A stretch of DNA of 64,000 nt from Tetrahymena elliotti 4EA (taxonomy: Eukaryota; Ciliophora; Oligohymenophorea; Hymenostomatida; Tetrahymenidae): contig JH720308.1 in the NCBI GenBank assembly GCA_000231825.2, positions 396,483 to 460,482 of the forward strand, read 5' to 3'. Positions 25,566 through 37,537 of the stretch are shown here, piece after piece; within the stretch, counting starts at the first letter, position 1, and every line of letters begins with the position of its first letter. The translations under genes and the position numbers were made by a program. The notes beneath the pieces are model-generated. The model was not told the DNA's origin and ran no database searches. It saw nothing but the letters and a program-made list of their open reading frames with translations.

Positions 25566-26636
25566 ATGACTGACGTAGCTCCCATGAAATTTATTGCTCT
25601 TGTTTCTGGTGGTAAAGATAGTATCTTTAACATTCATAAGTGTGTTGCTTAAGGTCACACTTTAGTAGCTATTGCAAATTTATATCCAGCTGGTAAAAAA
25701 TTATTGAACAACAAATTAAAATATCTCTACAAATTGAAAATAATTAGATATTGGCATGGAAAAAGATAGTTATATGTATCAATCGGTTGGAACTAATATG
25801 ATTGATGCAATTGGGGAATGTTTAGGAGTTCCTGTTATCAGAAGGTAAATAATTTGTCTTAAATAGATGATAATAGAAGCAAAATAAATTAAACCAACAG
25901 ATAACTTAAGGGTAAGCCTGTAGTCTTAGACTTAGAATATACAGGTAGTAAGGAAGAAAAAAGTTAAGATGAAGTTGAAGATTTATATGAAATTTTGAGA
26001 GAAGCCAAAGAAAAGTGGGATTTTGTAGGAGTTTCTTCTGGTGCTATAGCTTCCACATATCAAAAATTAAGAGTTGAAGATGTGTAATTAATTTATTTTA
26101 TATCTAATTAAATAAATTATTCAAAAAAATTATATATAATTATTTTAAATTTTAAAGATGTAAGAGATTAGGATTGGTTAGTTTAGCTTACTTATGGGGA
26201 AGAGATTAATAAGAACTTCTTAAAGAAATGGTTGATCAAGGCATGAATTCTATACTTATTAAGGTTGCCTCATATGGGTTAGGAAGAGAACATTTAGGAT
26301 TATCATTAAGAGATAATTATGACAAGATCGTTGCTTTAGTAATTAATTATTTAGTATTTAATTTTTTCATAGTAAATATAAATACTAATAAATAATAGAA
26401 TGCTAAGTTCCACTTGAATGTCTGTGGCGAAGGTGGCGAGTATGAATCCCTTACTTTAGATTCTCCTCTCTATAAGAAAAGAATTGTTATGTAAAATATT
26501 TTCAGATATTAAACAAGTATTCAAAAAAAAATAAATAATATTTAGAAAAGAATCCGATGTTCTTGTACATTCTGAAGACGAATATGCTCCTGTCTACTAT
26601 CTTTTTATTAAAAGTTATGAATTACAAGACAAATGA
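25566..26636 (+). CDS. DPH6: Diphthine-ammonia ligase
   Basis: Six exons: 25566-25692, 25748-25844, 25901-26083, 26158-26338, 26399-26490 and 26546-26636. They give 256 aa, the usual length of short DPH6 proteins. DPH6 performs the last, ATP-dependent amidation of diphthine to diphthamide on elongation factor 2 in the cytosol. The N-terminal PP-loop is SGGKDS (residues 14-19), the adenine-nucleotide alpha-hydrolase signature. Later family landmarks are all present: GVSSGAIAS followed by QKLRVEDVC, LAYLWGRDQ with LLKEM, VASYGLGREHLG and CGEGGEYESLTLDSPLYKKRI. It is preceded by an A-rich leader. All five introns are 55-74 nt. No odd residues were noticed, and the gene looks functional. Confidence 0.95.
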
Positions 26637-27268
26637 GTTTAAAAATTAATTGCTGAATTTGTATTTATATTTTTTTATTTTAGCTGTAGATTTAAGAAAT
26701 TTTAAATCAAAAAGATATTAATTTATGAATCATTTTTAAGCATAAATAAAGATTTTTTTTTTCAGTAAGATTAATTATAAGCTAAGAATATCTAGATGAA
26801 CAAAATTAATTTATTTTTGTTTATTGTTTTTTACAAGATAAATTGATTTTAAAAAAGTATCTACAAGTTTTTTTAACAATAAATCATTTTTACTTGAAAC
26901 TAAATTTATATTTTATTCATATCCTTATCATATGAATTATATTATTTAAGAAGATTAGATGGAGCATAAATATGCTCCTTTCTTTTTACTAAATTATATA
27001 ATTAATATTTTTGTAAAAAAAAATTTGGATGCACTTAAATATTTAAGAAAGCAATTTAAATTCTTAAACTTTTTTACTTTAGTAGCATTTTAAAAATTAT
27101 TTTGTAATTAATTTAATTGACTAGATTTGCAGCTTATTTTTGTTAAGATATCAAGATTTTTATGCATGTTATTTAATTGTTTAGTGTTTTCAGGAGAAGT
27201 ATTTTTTTTTGATAATTTATAAAATAATCTTAAAAATAGTCTTAATAGATAAAATTAACCTCATTAAA
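26637..27268. other. Intergenic spacer
   Basis: 632 bp, AT-rich. It contains a near-palindromic GGAGCATAAATATGCTCC (26959-26976), which could form a hairpin in the 3' region of the preceding gene. No gene was seen. Confidence 0.5.
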
Positions 27269-29936
27269 ATGGGAAAAAATAAATAGGTAAAAGAAAACAA
27301 AGATGGTGAAACCAACAAATCACTTTTCCACAGTATGTTGAAGAATGAAAAGCTTGTTATTGAAAAAAAGGAATTAAAAAACTTATCATTGATTCAACTT
27401 ACTTAGCTTATTGAAGAAATCTCTTAAGAAATCATAGCAAAACCTGATTATTATGTAAAATACAATTAAGAATTGATTGAGCAAGACAACAATTTTTAAA
27501 CTAAAATTAGATCATTCATATGTAGACCTTATTCCACTTACTTGAAAGAGATAGCATATTGATTGTTAAATTAACAGCTTATTCAATAGTAGAAATATTC
27601 AAGGACATTGCACCTTTGTAACAAATTTTTAGATTTAATTCAATATAGTAGAAACTAAAGCATTTACTTTAAAAATATATTAGATATAAGATTAACTTTA
27701 AGGAATCCTAAGAAAAATTAGCTACAAAGATTACTAAAGAAGTAAAATATTGAATTAAAGAGATTTGGATTAAAATAAATAATTTTTTTGTAAAAAAGGA
27801 ACGTCAAGTTCTTTAGACTGAATGTAGAATTTATGAGTTTTATGAGAAATATATCAAGCTTATGGCTTACTTTGCTAAGTTAAAAAACAAAGAAGCTAAA
27901 AATTTGGGTTAAGAATTAAGTGAAGAAACTAAATAGCAATTCAATTAGTTAAGAAGAATTGGAACTAAGTGCTTGTTGGAGTTGTTAAAGCATCTTTATC
28001 ATTTTAACTTTGCCAAAGAAATAGCTGAATTTGTTACCCATAAATTAGTATCAGTTGATAAGAAAGTAATTAGAGAATTTATAGCATATTCTTAAATTTA
28101 TCTAATTAATTATTTAGATTGATTGTTACAATTATCTAAATATAAAAATGCTTATTCTTATTTATTTTATAGGTTAGAGATTCAGCCATTGAAATTATTA
28201 CATCCATTCTTTCAGATCCTACTCACTCAATTTGTAAATTTATTCAATTTAGTAGAAGCTATTCATTAACACTTTATTTTTTATTTAGATGAAATTAAAG
28301 TTATTATTTTGAGTGAAATGGGAAAAATCTTAAACACAACGACTGAAAAAGACTTACCTGAGGATTTTATTGAAGTTGTTGGATGTGTTGAAATAGATTC
28401 TAAGTTTTTAAAGAAAGACTTTGATGAAGACAAGCGTAAGAAGGCATTAGAAGTAAATATAATTAATAAAATTGCAAGATCTTTTTTAATTGAAAATTAT
28501 TTAAATAGTATAAGAAGGCTAAGAGATAGTATTATAAAGATAAGGAAAATGAAAAGGGTAATGTAAAGAATAGCAAAAAGAGAAAGTTAGAAAACGCCAA
28601 GGGTGAAAAAGATGAAATAGATTAGATGAAATCAATGAAGGGTGTTGATAAAAATGAATTAAAAAAAATGAAAAAGGAGTTAAGAGAAGAACTTGAAGAA
28701 CAAGAAGCAGATATAGATCCTAAGTTATTAATTAAATATGTAAAAAAAACACTTTTTAAGCCCAATTAATTATAAATATTTTTTATCTAATTTAAAAGAA
28801 TGCTTAAATTTTAGTAAAAATATATTATATCTACTTCAAGCTTATAAAGAGACCTTCGCCAACTAAATTCTTTACTTCAGTCATGGATGGTATTGTTAAG
28901 TAGGGTTAAATTGAAAATAAACTGTTTTTAGATAACTTAATTTATAAATAATTAGGTACATTCATATGATTGATGTCAATTTAATTTGGGATTTGATTGG
29001 ATGTTTACAAAAAAGTGCTTAAAATATGAGATAATATACTAATAAAAAGGGAGGAGATGATAAGATGGCTTTGCATAAGAGAATGCATTGTATTTATACA
29101 GTTGAAGCCATCTTAAATGGACCTGGCCAAGTATTTGACGTTGATGATAAGGAAGCTATTCTTAACTTCTTCCATGTCATGATTGATCTTAACAAGATCT
29201 CTCATGTTTTCGATCAATTATCTTAAAAGGAAGAACTTGTTTTGATCAAGATTCTTGAAATCATGTTCTTGAAGAAGAGATAATTCTCATATGAAAGTGT
29301 AGCTAGTTTTGTTAAAGAATTGGCCAAACTTGCCATCAAATTAAACGAAAGAAAGCAATTTTAATACACTGTTTTATTCGTCATAAAAATGCTCTTTACT
29401 GTAAATTCGGATTACTTTTACTTAATGAAATACTAAGAAAATAAATTTTATAAAATTAGAAACACTCAAAAATAAACAGAATGCTTGACTCAGATAATGA
29501 TGGATTTGGTCTAAATAGATATAATGAAAGAATTGAAGATCCTCAATCTACAAATGCAATTAACACCTCAATTCATGAAGAACTTACTAAGGTTTAGGTA
29601 AATTTTAAATCCAAAAATACATTGATAAAATATGATTTAATTAAAGATATTTCTTTTTTTCAAGAAAATAAATGAAATAAATATTAATAATAAATAAAAA
29701 AGTAAAGATTTAAAATTTCCATTTTTTATAATTTAACAAAAATCATATTAATTAATTTAAACATTTTTGAAATTTTAATTGTATTAATTTTTATTTTTTT
29801 TAACTAAAAGTCCACTCAAAGTAGTCCTGAAATAAAAAATATTTGCAAAAAGATTCTTGAATCTGCTCCTCTCCATCCTTCTCTTTCTACTTTAAGTGTG
29901 TAGGATTTTTATAACAAACATAGTAACTTAAAATGA
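27269..29936 (+). CDS. NOC3: Nucleolar complex protein 3 homologue
   Basis: Ten exons: 27269-27521, 27578-27741, 27799-28065, 28173-28233, 28289-28452, 28509-28739, 28799-28899, 28956-29400, 29460-29597 and 29811-29936. They give 649 aa. NOC3 works with NOC2 in pre-60S ribosome export from the nucleolus. Recognised landmarks include the N-terminal SIVEIFKDIAP, the basic RKKALEYKKAKRQYYKDK segment, and TKFFTSVMDGIVKYIHMI. The C-terminal CBF/Mak21-type region holds HCIYTVEAILNGPGQ, SHVFDQLSQKEELVLIKIL and RYNERIEDPQSTNA. Several introns carry TGA or shift the frame, so they must be spliced; each removal restores the family match. The lysine-rich middle suits a nucleolar protein. No damage was seen. 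Confidence 0.93.
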
Positions 29937-30634
29937 AATTTCTTTGATTAAAAAAAATTGCAATAAATAATAGGAATTATTTTGTTAGATACATTTTAAT
30001 ATGTAAGAATATATGTTAGATTTTATGTGCAAAATATTTTAAAAATGCATTTTCACTGACTTGGTTTATTGCTATAAATATTTAATTTAATTTCAGCTAA
30101 TTAAATTAGCATATTATTTCTATGTAACTTTTACTTTGGTTTATTAGTTGTTTATGTATGAATGAAATAATCAAACAAACAACCACAATTTATATTTACT
30201 CGAATCTTTGTTTTGATAGTGTATATATTTATGAATGTTAGTTTCACAGTTGAAATACAAAATAAAATTAGAAATTGAAAAAGGGAAAAAATTGAAAGAA
30301 ATAAATAAATTGATTGATTTAATAAAAAAAGAAAAGACAGATAGTTATTAAATTGAATGCATTAAAGAAAATAAATAAATTAGTAATACAAAAAAGAACT
30401 TTAATAAATAGTTAAATTAAGCGATATATATAGTTTTTAATTTTATTAAACTAATAAATACTTCTCAAATTTCTATCAAAAAAAATAAATCAATAAACTA
30501 ACAAAATTATCCAAAGTAGTAGGACTGTATCATATATCTTTCACAAATTCTAACTAAGAACCATCATCACGCATACCCATCATATATCTCAGCAATCATC
30601 GATCATACAAATATCATATATCTCTCTTTATATC
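29937..30634. other. Intergenic spacer
   Basis: 698 bp, AT-rich. The last 120 bp before the next start has a run of near-repeats of CATATATCTC, probably in the 5' leader. No gene was seen. Confidence 0.5.
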
Positions 30635-31219
30635 ATGGGATTTTCTCCTTTTAAAAACCCTGTTATTAAAAATAAAATGACCTTCTTTGATATGGGTCTT
30701 GAAATCACATCTATCATTCTAACCTGCTCTTTATGGATTTACTAAGTCTACATACAAAATTTTTTAGGAGATTACTTCTATTTTAGATAGGACATTATTT
30801 AATCTTCTTAAAGTCTTTACCTTGCGCCTATTTGTGGGACTTTTGTTTTCTGCTTAGCCCTTGTAATCGCTCTTTACCCTGAAAATGTGCCTCAGCCTAT
30901 TCAAATTACTTATGATACTCCTACAATCTAAAAGGTATATTCTTATTTTCTAAAAATGATTTCTTGCACTAAAATAAACATGTTGTTATATTTTAATGCC
31001 TTAAACTATGTCTACTCCCAACGAAGCATAGGATAAAATGTAGAATTTGTGAATAAAATTTACTTTATAATCATGTAGATTATTATAGGTTTTGTATACC
31101 TTCTTAGTATTTTGATTATCTACAAAATCAATTGCTCTAAATAAATCCTACCAAATTTAAAGAATAGCTACAATATTGAAGTATCTAGCCTAAAATATCA
31201 TAGCCAACATTAATTATGA
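30635..31219 (+). CDS. Small multi-pass membrane protein
   Basis: Single exon of 194 aa, ATG 30635 to TGA 31217-31219, with Gln encoded by TAA/TAG. Hydrophobic segments lie at about 18-40, 62-84, possibly 100-125, and 146-170 (YFIIMQIIIGFVYLLSILII), so it has three or four transmembrane helices and a short cytosolic tail. No known family was recognised. Codon choice in the first 100 residues is less AT-biased than the flanks. A GT-rich string after codon 107 (GTATATTC) could be a donor, but no acceptor restores a better frame, so a single exon was chosen. Confidence 0.7.
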
Positions 31220-33704
31220 GATTCTTAATTCGAAAATTTCATCCTTCCGAACTATTGATATCAATGATAAAAAAGACAAATAAAATAATTGCTTTTAAAT
31301 TAAAAATGAATGAATAGATTTAAATTTAAAAATATTAAAATAATTCAAAAAATATTTCTAATTTGATAAAAATAAGAAAAAATGTGGAAATTTAGTGTGA
31401 AATAAGAATACTTTTTTAAACAAAATATTAATTTAGGCAGTTGTAAGTGTATCTTACTTCCAAAAAGAGAAAAGATATGGTATTTAGAGTTTAATTAGAT
31501 AGTATTCAAACACTCTCTTGAATTAATTAATTAAAAATTAATTTAAATTCAAAAAAATTAATTCCCCATTCAACATATTAATTTAATATTTAAATAATTT
31601 TTATTATGTTTTAATTCTATTATAAATTTATTTTAATTGCTTCTTTTCAAAAAATAAAACATTTTACCAATCAATATTAACCATAAATTTTCCTATTTTG
31701 AACCTAATTAAACTATCACGATTTGCTAACTCAGCCTAAAAGAATAGATTATATTAAAAAAATTATTTATTATTGGAGTTCCATATTTGATATGTCCTTT
31801 ATTCAGAATTTAGAAATTATTTGAAGTGATTGTAAAATTATAAATGAAGATGTGTAAGTTCATATGAGCAAAATATTCCATCTCAAACAGAAATTAATTA
31901 AGTATTTGAATGGTAAATAATTAATAAAATTTTCAGAGTATGAGTTAGGCTATATTACAATAAAAATATTGCATGAGTGGTATTCATAAAATTATTGATC
32001 TGAATATTTGAGTGACTCCTAACTTTTTGAGATGATGTTTAATACTCACAATTATTTACAAGGTAACTTCTTTGGGAATGCAACAATAGAAATAGTGAAA
32101 CAAAAAATATAAAATATGAAAAAACCCAAAATAAATGAATACAATAATTTATCTTAAAACTTGCTTGCCATCATAATAAAATAATTAGGATTGCTAATTA
32201 TTCATATGTTATCAGATAGACTAAGAAATAAAGTAAGACTTAGAAACTTAATAACAGAAAAAAGTGTAAATTTACAATTAAAAATAACTAGAGTAAAAAC
32301 AAGATCTAATTTCTAAGAAAAATGTAAAAATGTAAGGAATATATATACTTAAAACTATGAGTAAAGAAGTTGTAAAATTAAGATAAAAATAAAAAGTTGT
32401 TGGTGGTAATGCTTCATATTTGTCCTAGTTAAATATTAAAACACTAATATTAAATTATCTAAAAAGAAGATACTGTAATTCATTTTAGATGAGAAAATAA
32501 ATTTATGATTTTAATTAATTTTTTCCATTCAAAATGAATATTAATTAGGACAATAAGAAAATAATTTGAGAAAAGTAACAATCTGATCATCAAAAAAATC
32601 ATTAGAAATAGAAGAAAGAATAAATAAAAAATAGAAGAGCAATGGTTCTAAATGCGAATGTAAATTAAAGAGAAGAAATACAATAAATAATATTTATATA
32701 TACTCATTTACTTTTTCATATAGGTTTTAGAGAGCATGTTTAATCGCTAAAAGCGGATTAAAGTAGCAATTATGATAGAATTCAATTTACAAATATTAAT
32801 AAATATTATATATAATTTTTATTTGAGACAATAAGTTAGGGGAGAATAGTTCAGGTATTTTTTTTATTTTGAAATACCATCAATTATTTTTAATTTTTAT
32901 TATTTTTTCTTTTACTTATTATTATTAATATATTAGAAATGAAAGAGATGGGGAAAGACAACTTTACACTAAGTGAAAAGATAAGATAAATAATTTATCT
33001 ATCTCTATCTCTCTATATGTTTGCTTGCTTTTTAAATAAATAAACTTCACTGCTTGTTGATAATTAGTAGACTTTCAGAATAATCAAAGCTTGTAGGATG
33101 AAAATTTAAAGTTTTTATTTTTGAAGAGAGTCAAGAAATATTAAATAGTAGTCTATCTATTAGAAAGTTAGGTGAAGTAAGATAAGCCTTTTAATTTGCA
33201 GTTATTTCAATTTTAAATGATCTTTTTTACATTTAAAATTAACCTCAAATGACTAATGACTAGATTTAATATAAAATTTGTTTTAAAAGCCAGAAACGGT
33301 TTTAAGCCATTTAATATCTTGAAAAATGAAATGATTTGTGTAATCTGCGTGGCAGTGTGTGGCAGGGAGAAATCATTTTAAAGCTTTGAGTAACATATCA
33401 GAAAGAGATGATGATATAGATAGCATTGAGAAATTAACTTTTTTTACAAATCAGTTAATTGTTTCCAATTTTAAGTCTATTTACATTTGGTGATTATCTA
33501 GTCTATATTGGTATTCATTAGATGTTAAAATAAAAAAGAAGTTTTCATTTTGGTCATTCATTTAGTCTTTCACTTCTCCTCCAAAATTAAATAATAAAGT
33601 AAAGAGGGCATGTATAGTTAGTTAGTTAGTAGGAAAGATGAGAAAAAGAGTTTATAAATATATGTTAGTAGAAAAATGCAAAAGCATGCGGAAAATAGCA
33701 GTAC
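31220..33704. other. Intergenic region between convergent genes
   Basis: About 2.5 kb. Short TGA-free runs occur on the plus strand around 31860-32570 (for example QNIPSQTEINQVFEW), but in-frame TGA codons and lack of splice support argue for chance or an old relic. Positions 32880-33060 are low complexity. Confidence 0.5.
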
Positions 33705-34382
33705 TCATTCAACGTCAATTATAGCTTCAGATTATCCCATGCTATTGATTGAAGCCCAGCTGCTATTGTTAGATATTGACTATTCAAATCCCTTTTCTTT
33801 TATGCAAGTAATAGATGTTTTTCCGTTGAAAACAGTCTCGTCTTAAATATTAGAATCAATGTGAGAAAGGGATTAAACAGAGCCAAAGATAGTCTATTAA
33901 GTTGGTAAGCTGGAAAAACTATTTTGAGATTCATCAAAACTATTAGCAGAAAGATTCTTTAAGTTGTCTGTTTGAACCATAACCAATGGGACGCATTAAG
34001 CACTTGCAGAGAGTGGTAAATAGTTAAAATAAGTTAAAAGAGTCATAGTTTTTTATTCCAAATCAAGAAGAAGACTCAAAGACAATACATTTTAATATCC
34101 TTAAACAAGTTAACGATGAGACTCAACCAATTGCTCAAAAAGCTACTTATAGCCAATCATAATGTTTACTTATTAAAGAGCAAAATCACCAATATCGTAA
34201 TTTTAAGGGTTTGTTAAAGCGTTTTAGATTAATCCGATATCGCTTTACATGCGTGGAGATTATTACTTCTTCCACTGAGCCAAGTGCAAAATGTTATAAA
34301 TGTTTGTACGCCACTCAGCTACATTAGCAATCATATTTTCGTATTGTTGAAGGAGTTCTGATCCATATTGTTCGGGGTTCAT
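33705..34382 (-). CDS. Orphan soluble protein, 225 aa
   Basis: Single-exon minus-strand gene, ATG 34382 to TGA 33705-33707, with many Gln codons TAA/TAG. It has no signal peptide or membrane helix. The N-terminal 100 residues look alpha-helical (LLQQYENMIANVAEW, YKQLFEQLVESHRQLVQ), with coiled-coil character. The C-terminal half is Ser/Asn/Gln-rich and probably disordered. No known domain was recognised. Its codon use is richer in G/C than the flanking kilobases, which supports a real gene. It ends about 2.5 kb from the convergent membrane-protein gene. Confidence 0.75.
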
Positions 34383-37300
34383 TTTACTAGTGATAGATGT
34401 TGATTTTTTTTTGTTTTTGAAGGGGTTTTTACAAAGTTTTTACTTAAAATTTTGTGTTAGTTTTTGATAATTTGCTTTAAATATTTTATTCAATTTGTTT
34501 GCTCTAATTAAATTTATGATATCAAAAGAAGGTGGGTTATGAGCTATTAAATTTAGTTTTCTTTTATTCTTTCAATTAATTATTTAATTACTTAACATCA
34601 TTATTGATTGAAAATCAAAAAATTTACATTTATTTTTTAAAGAAAATTAAGAGTAAAGAACAAAAAAAGTTAAAAATGAAAATAACAATCAAAAAAACAA
34701 TAAAATTTCAAATTACTGAGAGAATATTCAATAAATTATTTATTCATACAAATCAGTTGATCTTAATTAATTTTTATGTTGGCTATTTATTATCTTTTAT
34801 CTATCTATCAATCAATCTATAGTCCTCTATTTATCTTTCTATTATCAAACTCTACTCTTACATTGATAATAGTCATGATTATTTATTACATATTTACTTT
34901 CATAACTCACAGTAATAAATTTTTGTTTGATTGATTAATCCCCTACTTTATTTTTAATATTTTTACTTTCTCCATATATTTTTAAATTGAAATAATTTAA
35001 ATTTATTTTTCTTCCCTCTTTTTATTCTGATTAACAAAACATTTTAATGTGATTTCCTTGCTAATTATCTTAGTATTTAGAATTGACAGCTATTAAATTT
35101 CGATTATGAGTTTTTGAATAAAAGTAATCAAAAATAAAAAAATTGGTTTACAAAGATCTAAAAAAAGAAAAAATAAAGTTTACATACACTTTTGATAATC
35201 ATTTATCTAAATTAATAAGAAAATTTACTCTCCCATTCCAGATTAAGTGTCTCTAAATTTTCTATTGATTTTGAAATTAGATAAAATCTAATGATGATCA
35301 ATTAAACAAAAAAACAAAATCAGAAATATTGATAGAACAGCTAACTCGCATTTAAATAAATTAATTCAAAGAAAAAATATAGGTAATAAAATATACATCT
35401 ATATCTTTTACATAATTATTATTTTGCTGTAGATCAATCTTTCTATGTATCTATCTATATCTTTTTTTCTTTCTTTTTTATCTTTCTCCCCTTCCCCAAA
35501 CAAAATAATCATTTTGATTTTTTTATTCAAATAATTTAATTGATTTTTATTTCTACCTCAAAACTAATTAATCATTTTTAGATTTTGATCATATATGAGT
35601 ATGATCATTTTAAATATTCAATATTCCCTTATTTAAATATTTAAATGCAAAAATTTTGCAGTAGAAAAAATCTGATAATAGTTAGAGATTTAGCTCATAA
35701 AATGTAAAAAATATAATAATAATCAATATTATTTAGAATTAGTTTTTTGATTTAAATTATTTGTTTTTAAATCTGAAATTGTATTTTGTGTATTTCGTGC
35801 AAAAAAAAATAGATTAGCTAGCTTTATAAGTGTAATCTTTATTAGACTTGTAATTAAAAAATTTACAGTTAGATTTTATTTTATTATTTTACATATTACT
35901 AAAATGTTTGATAAAGTAGTCTAACTTGTGCTTAATCTATAAATCTTGCTTGCTTTTTATGATTTTACAGATTTTTTATACTAATTAGGCTGAAATAATA
36001 ACTAATAAGTATACAAAAATACATATTTTAGGACAAAAATAACTTTTCGTTTGTAAATTTAAGCCTCTTGTTGATTTTTTTGTATAAATATTTTTAGAAT
36101 GTAAGTGAATAAAATAAATAAGTTGCAAAATTTAATACAGCTTTTTATTTATAATATTTTTTACAAACAGATGGGAAAAAAGGGAATTTTAAATGTTATA
36201 GTATTTACTTTCATAATAAAATAAATTCTTTTTGAGATATTAAACATTAATAATAAAATATAAATTATGTAAGTATTTTGCTTTTATCATTCAAAAAAGG
36301 AAAATTTACTTTGATGAGATAAATAATTTAAATCCAAAAGTAATTAGAATACAATTACTAATTTTCTAAATAATAAATTAGAATAATCATACAGATTTTT
36401 ATTTTCTTTAAATAAAATCCTTAAAAATGTGAAGAATCTATTAAGATTATGAATTCAAATATTTAAATTTCAAAGAATCACAACGCTATCTTCTGATGAA
36501 TTGAATTTTTGAAAGATAATTCATAAATTTTATTTCATTTAAACAGCAATATCTTTACTGTACACATTTGCTAATATTTTCAAATAAAAAATTTTTTATT
36601 AAAATCGTGATGTTAATTTGAAGCAATTATATGATCAAAATTTAAAAATAAAAAAGAATACCTTTTCTTTTTGATCGATTGAGTTTTATCGTAAAATACT
36701 TGAAATTAAGAAATAAGCCCTAGAATCTAGGATAACCAAAAGTTGGTATGAATTTTTATAAAAAGGAATCAAAAAGTAAAATTTTAATAAAAGAAATGAT
36801 AAAGCAAATGCATATTGAATAAGTAAAATTTTAGGTGCAAAAATTTAGAATAAGCAACCAATTTATTAAAAGCAACAAAGCACTTCTAAATTACTATTAT
36901 TTAAAAAATTTAAGGTAATTAAAATTAATAATTTAAAGGTATCCTCAATATCGCAAGTCAAGTTTTTTAATTATAAAAATACTTTTTCAAAAGAAAATCT
37001 AAATTAACGTTTTTGAAAGTGAAAGTATTATTTATTTATTGAAGTAAACTCATTCAAAAAAATACTTTCATAAACTTACCAAAGCACATTTTTGGGCTAA
37101 AAAATCTAATTTGTTCTTATTGAAACTGCTAAACATATTTATGTTTTTTAAATAATTTATCTAACAAAAAAGAAAGACACATTCATTTAGTTCAAACATT
37201 CTAATCGAAGGTTTTAATAGTTCCATACAATAATTTTAATTTAATTTATTAAACAAATTTTTTTTTCTTTCGAGATAATCACAAAAATATTTTAATATTT

Positions 37301-37537
37301 ATCTTGACTTCTTCTTTTTAAATTTGAATAATATAAGAATGAAGACAAAAGAATAATACTCTTAAAAATTTACAAGAATAAAAAGAATGAGCTTGTTAAA
37401 ATAAGAAATAAGTATGCATGTATGTAAGTATTATAAAAATTTAGTAAAATTTTATAGTGAAATGCAAATATAAAGGAAGGAATATGTTATTTAAAAATAC
37501 TATATAAAAATTATTATCATTATGTTAGAAATTTATT
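34383..37537. other. Intergenic region
   Basis: 3.2 kb of AT-rich DNA. It includes simple tracts of ATCT/TTTCT type (34795-34830, 35430-35500). The 72-codon frame at 34604-34822 is low complexity and not supported. Confidence 0.6.

Noticed and set aside
31860..32570. Plus-strand TGA-poor stretch resembling a gene
   Set aside because: Three frames alternate, TGA codons interrupt the best one, and no splice pattern or homologous motif was found.
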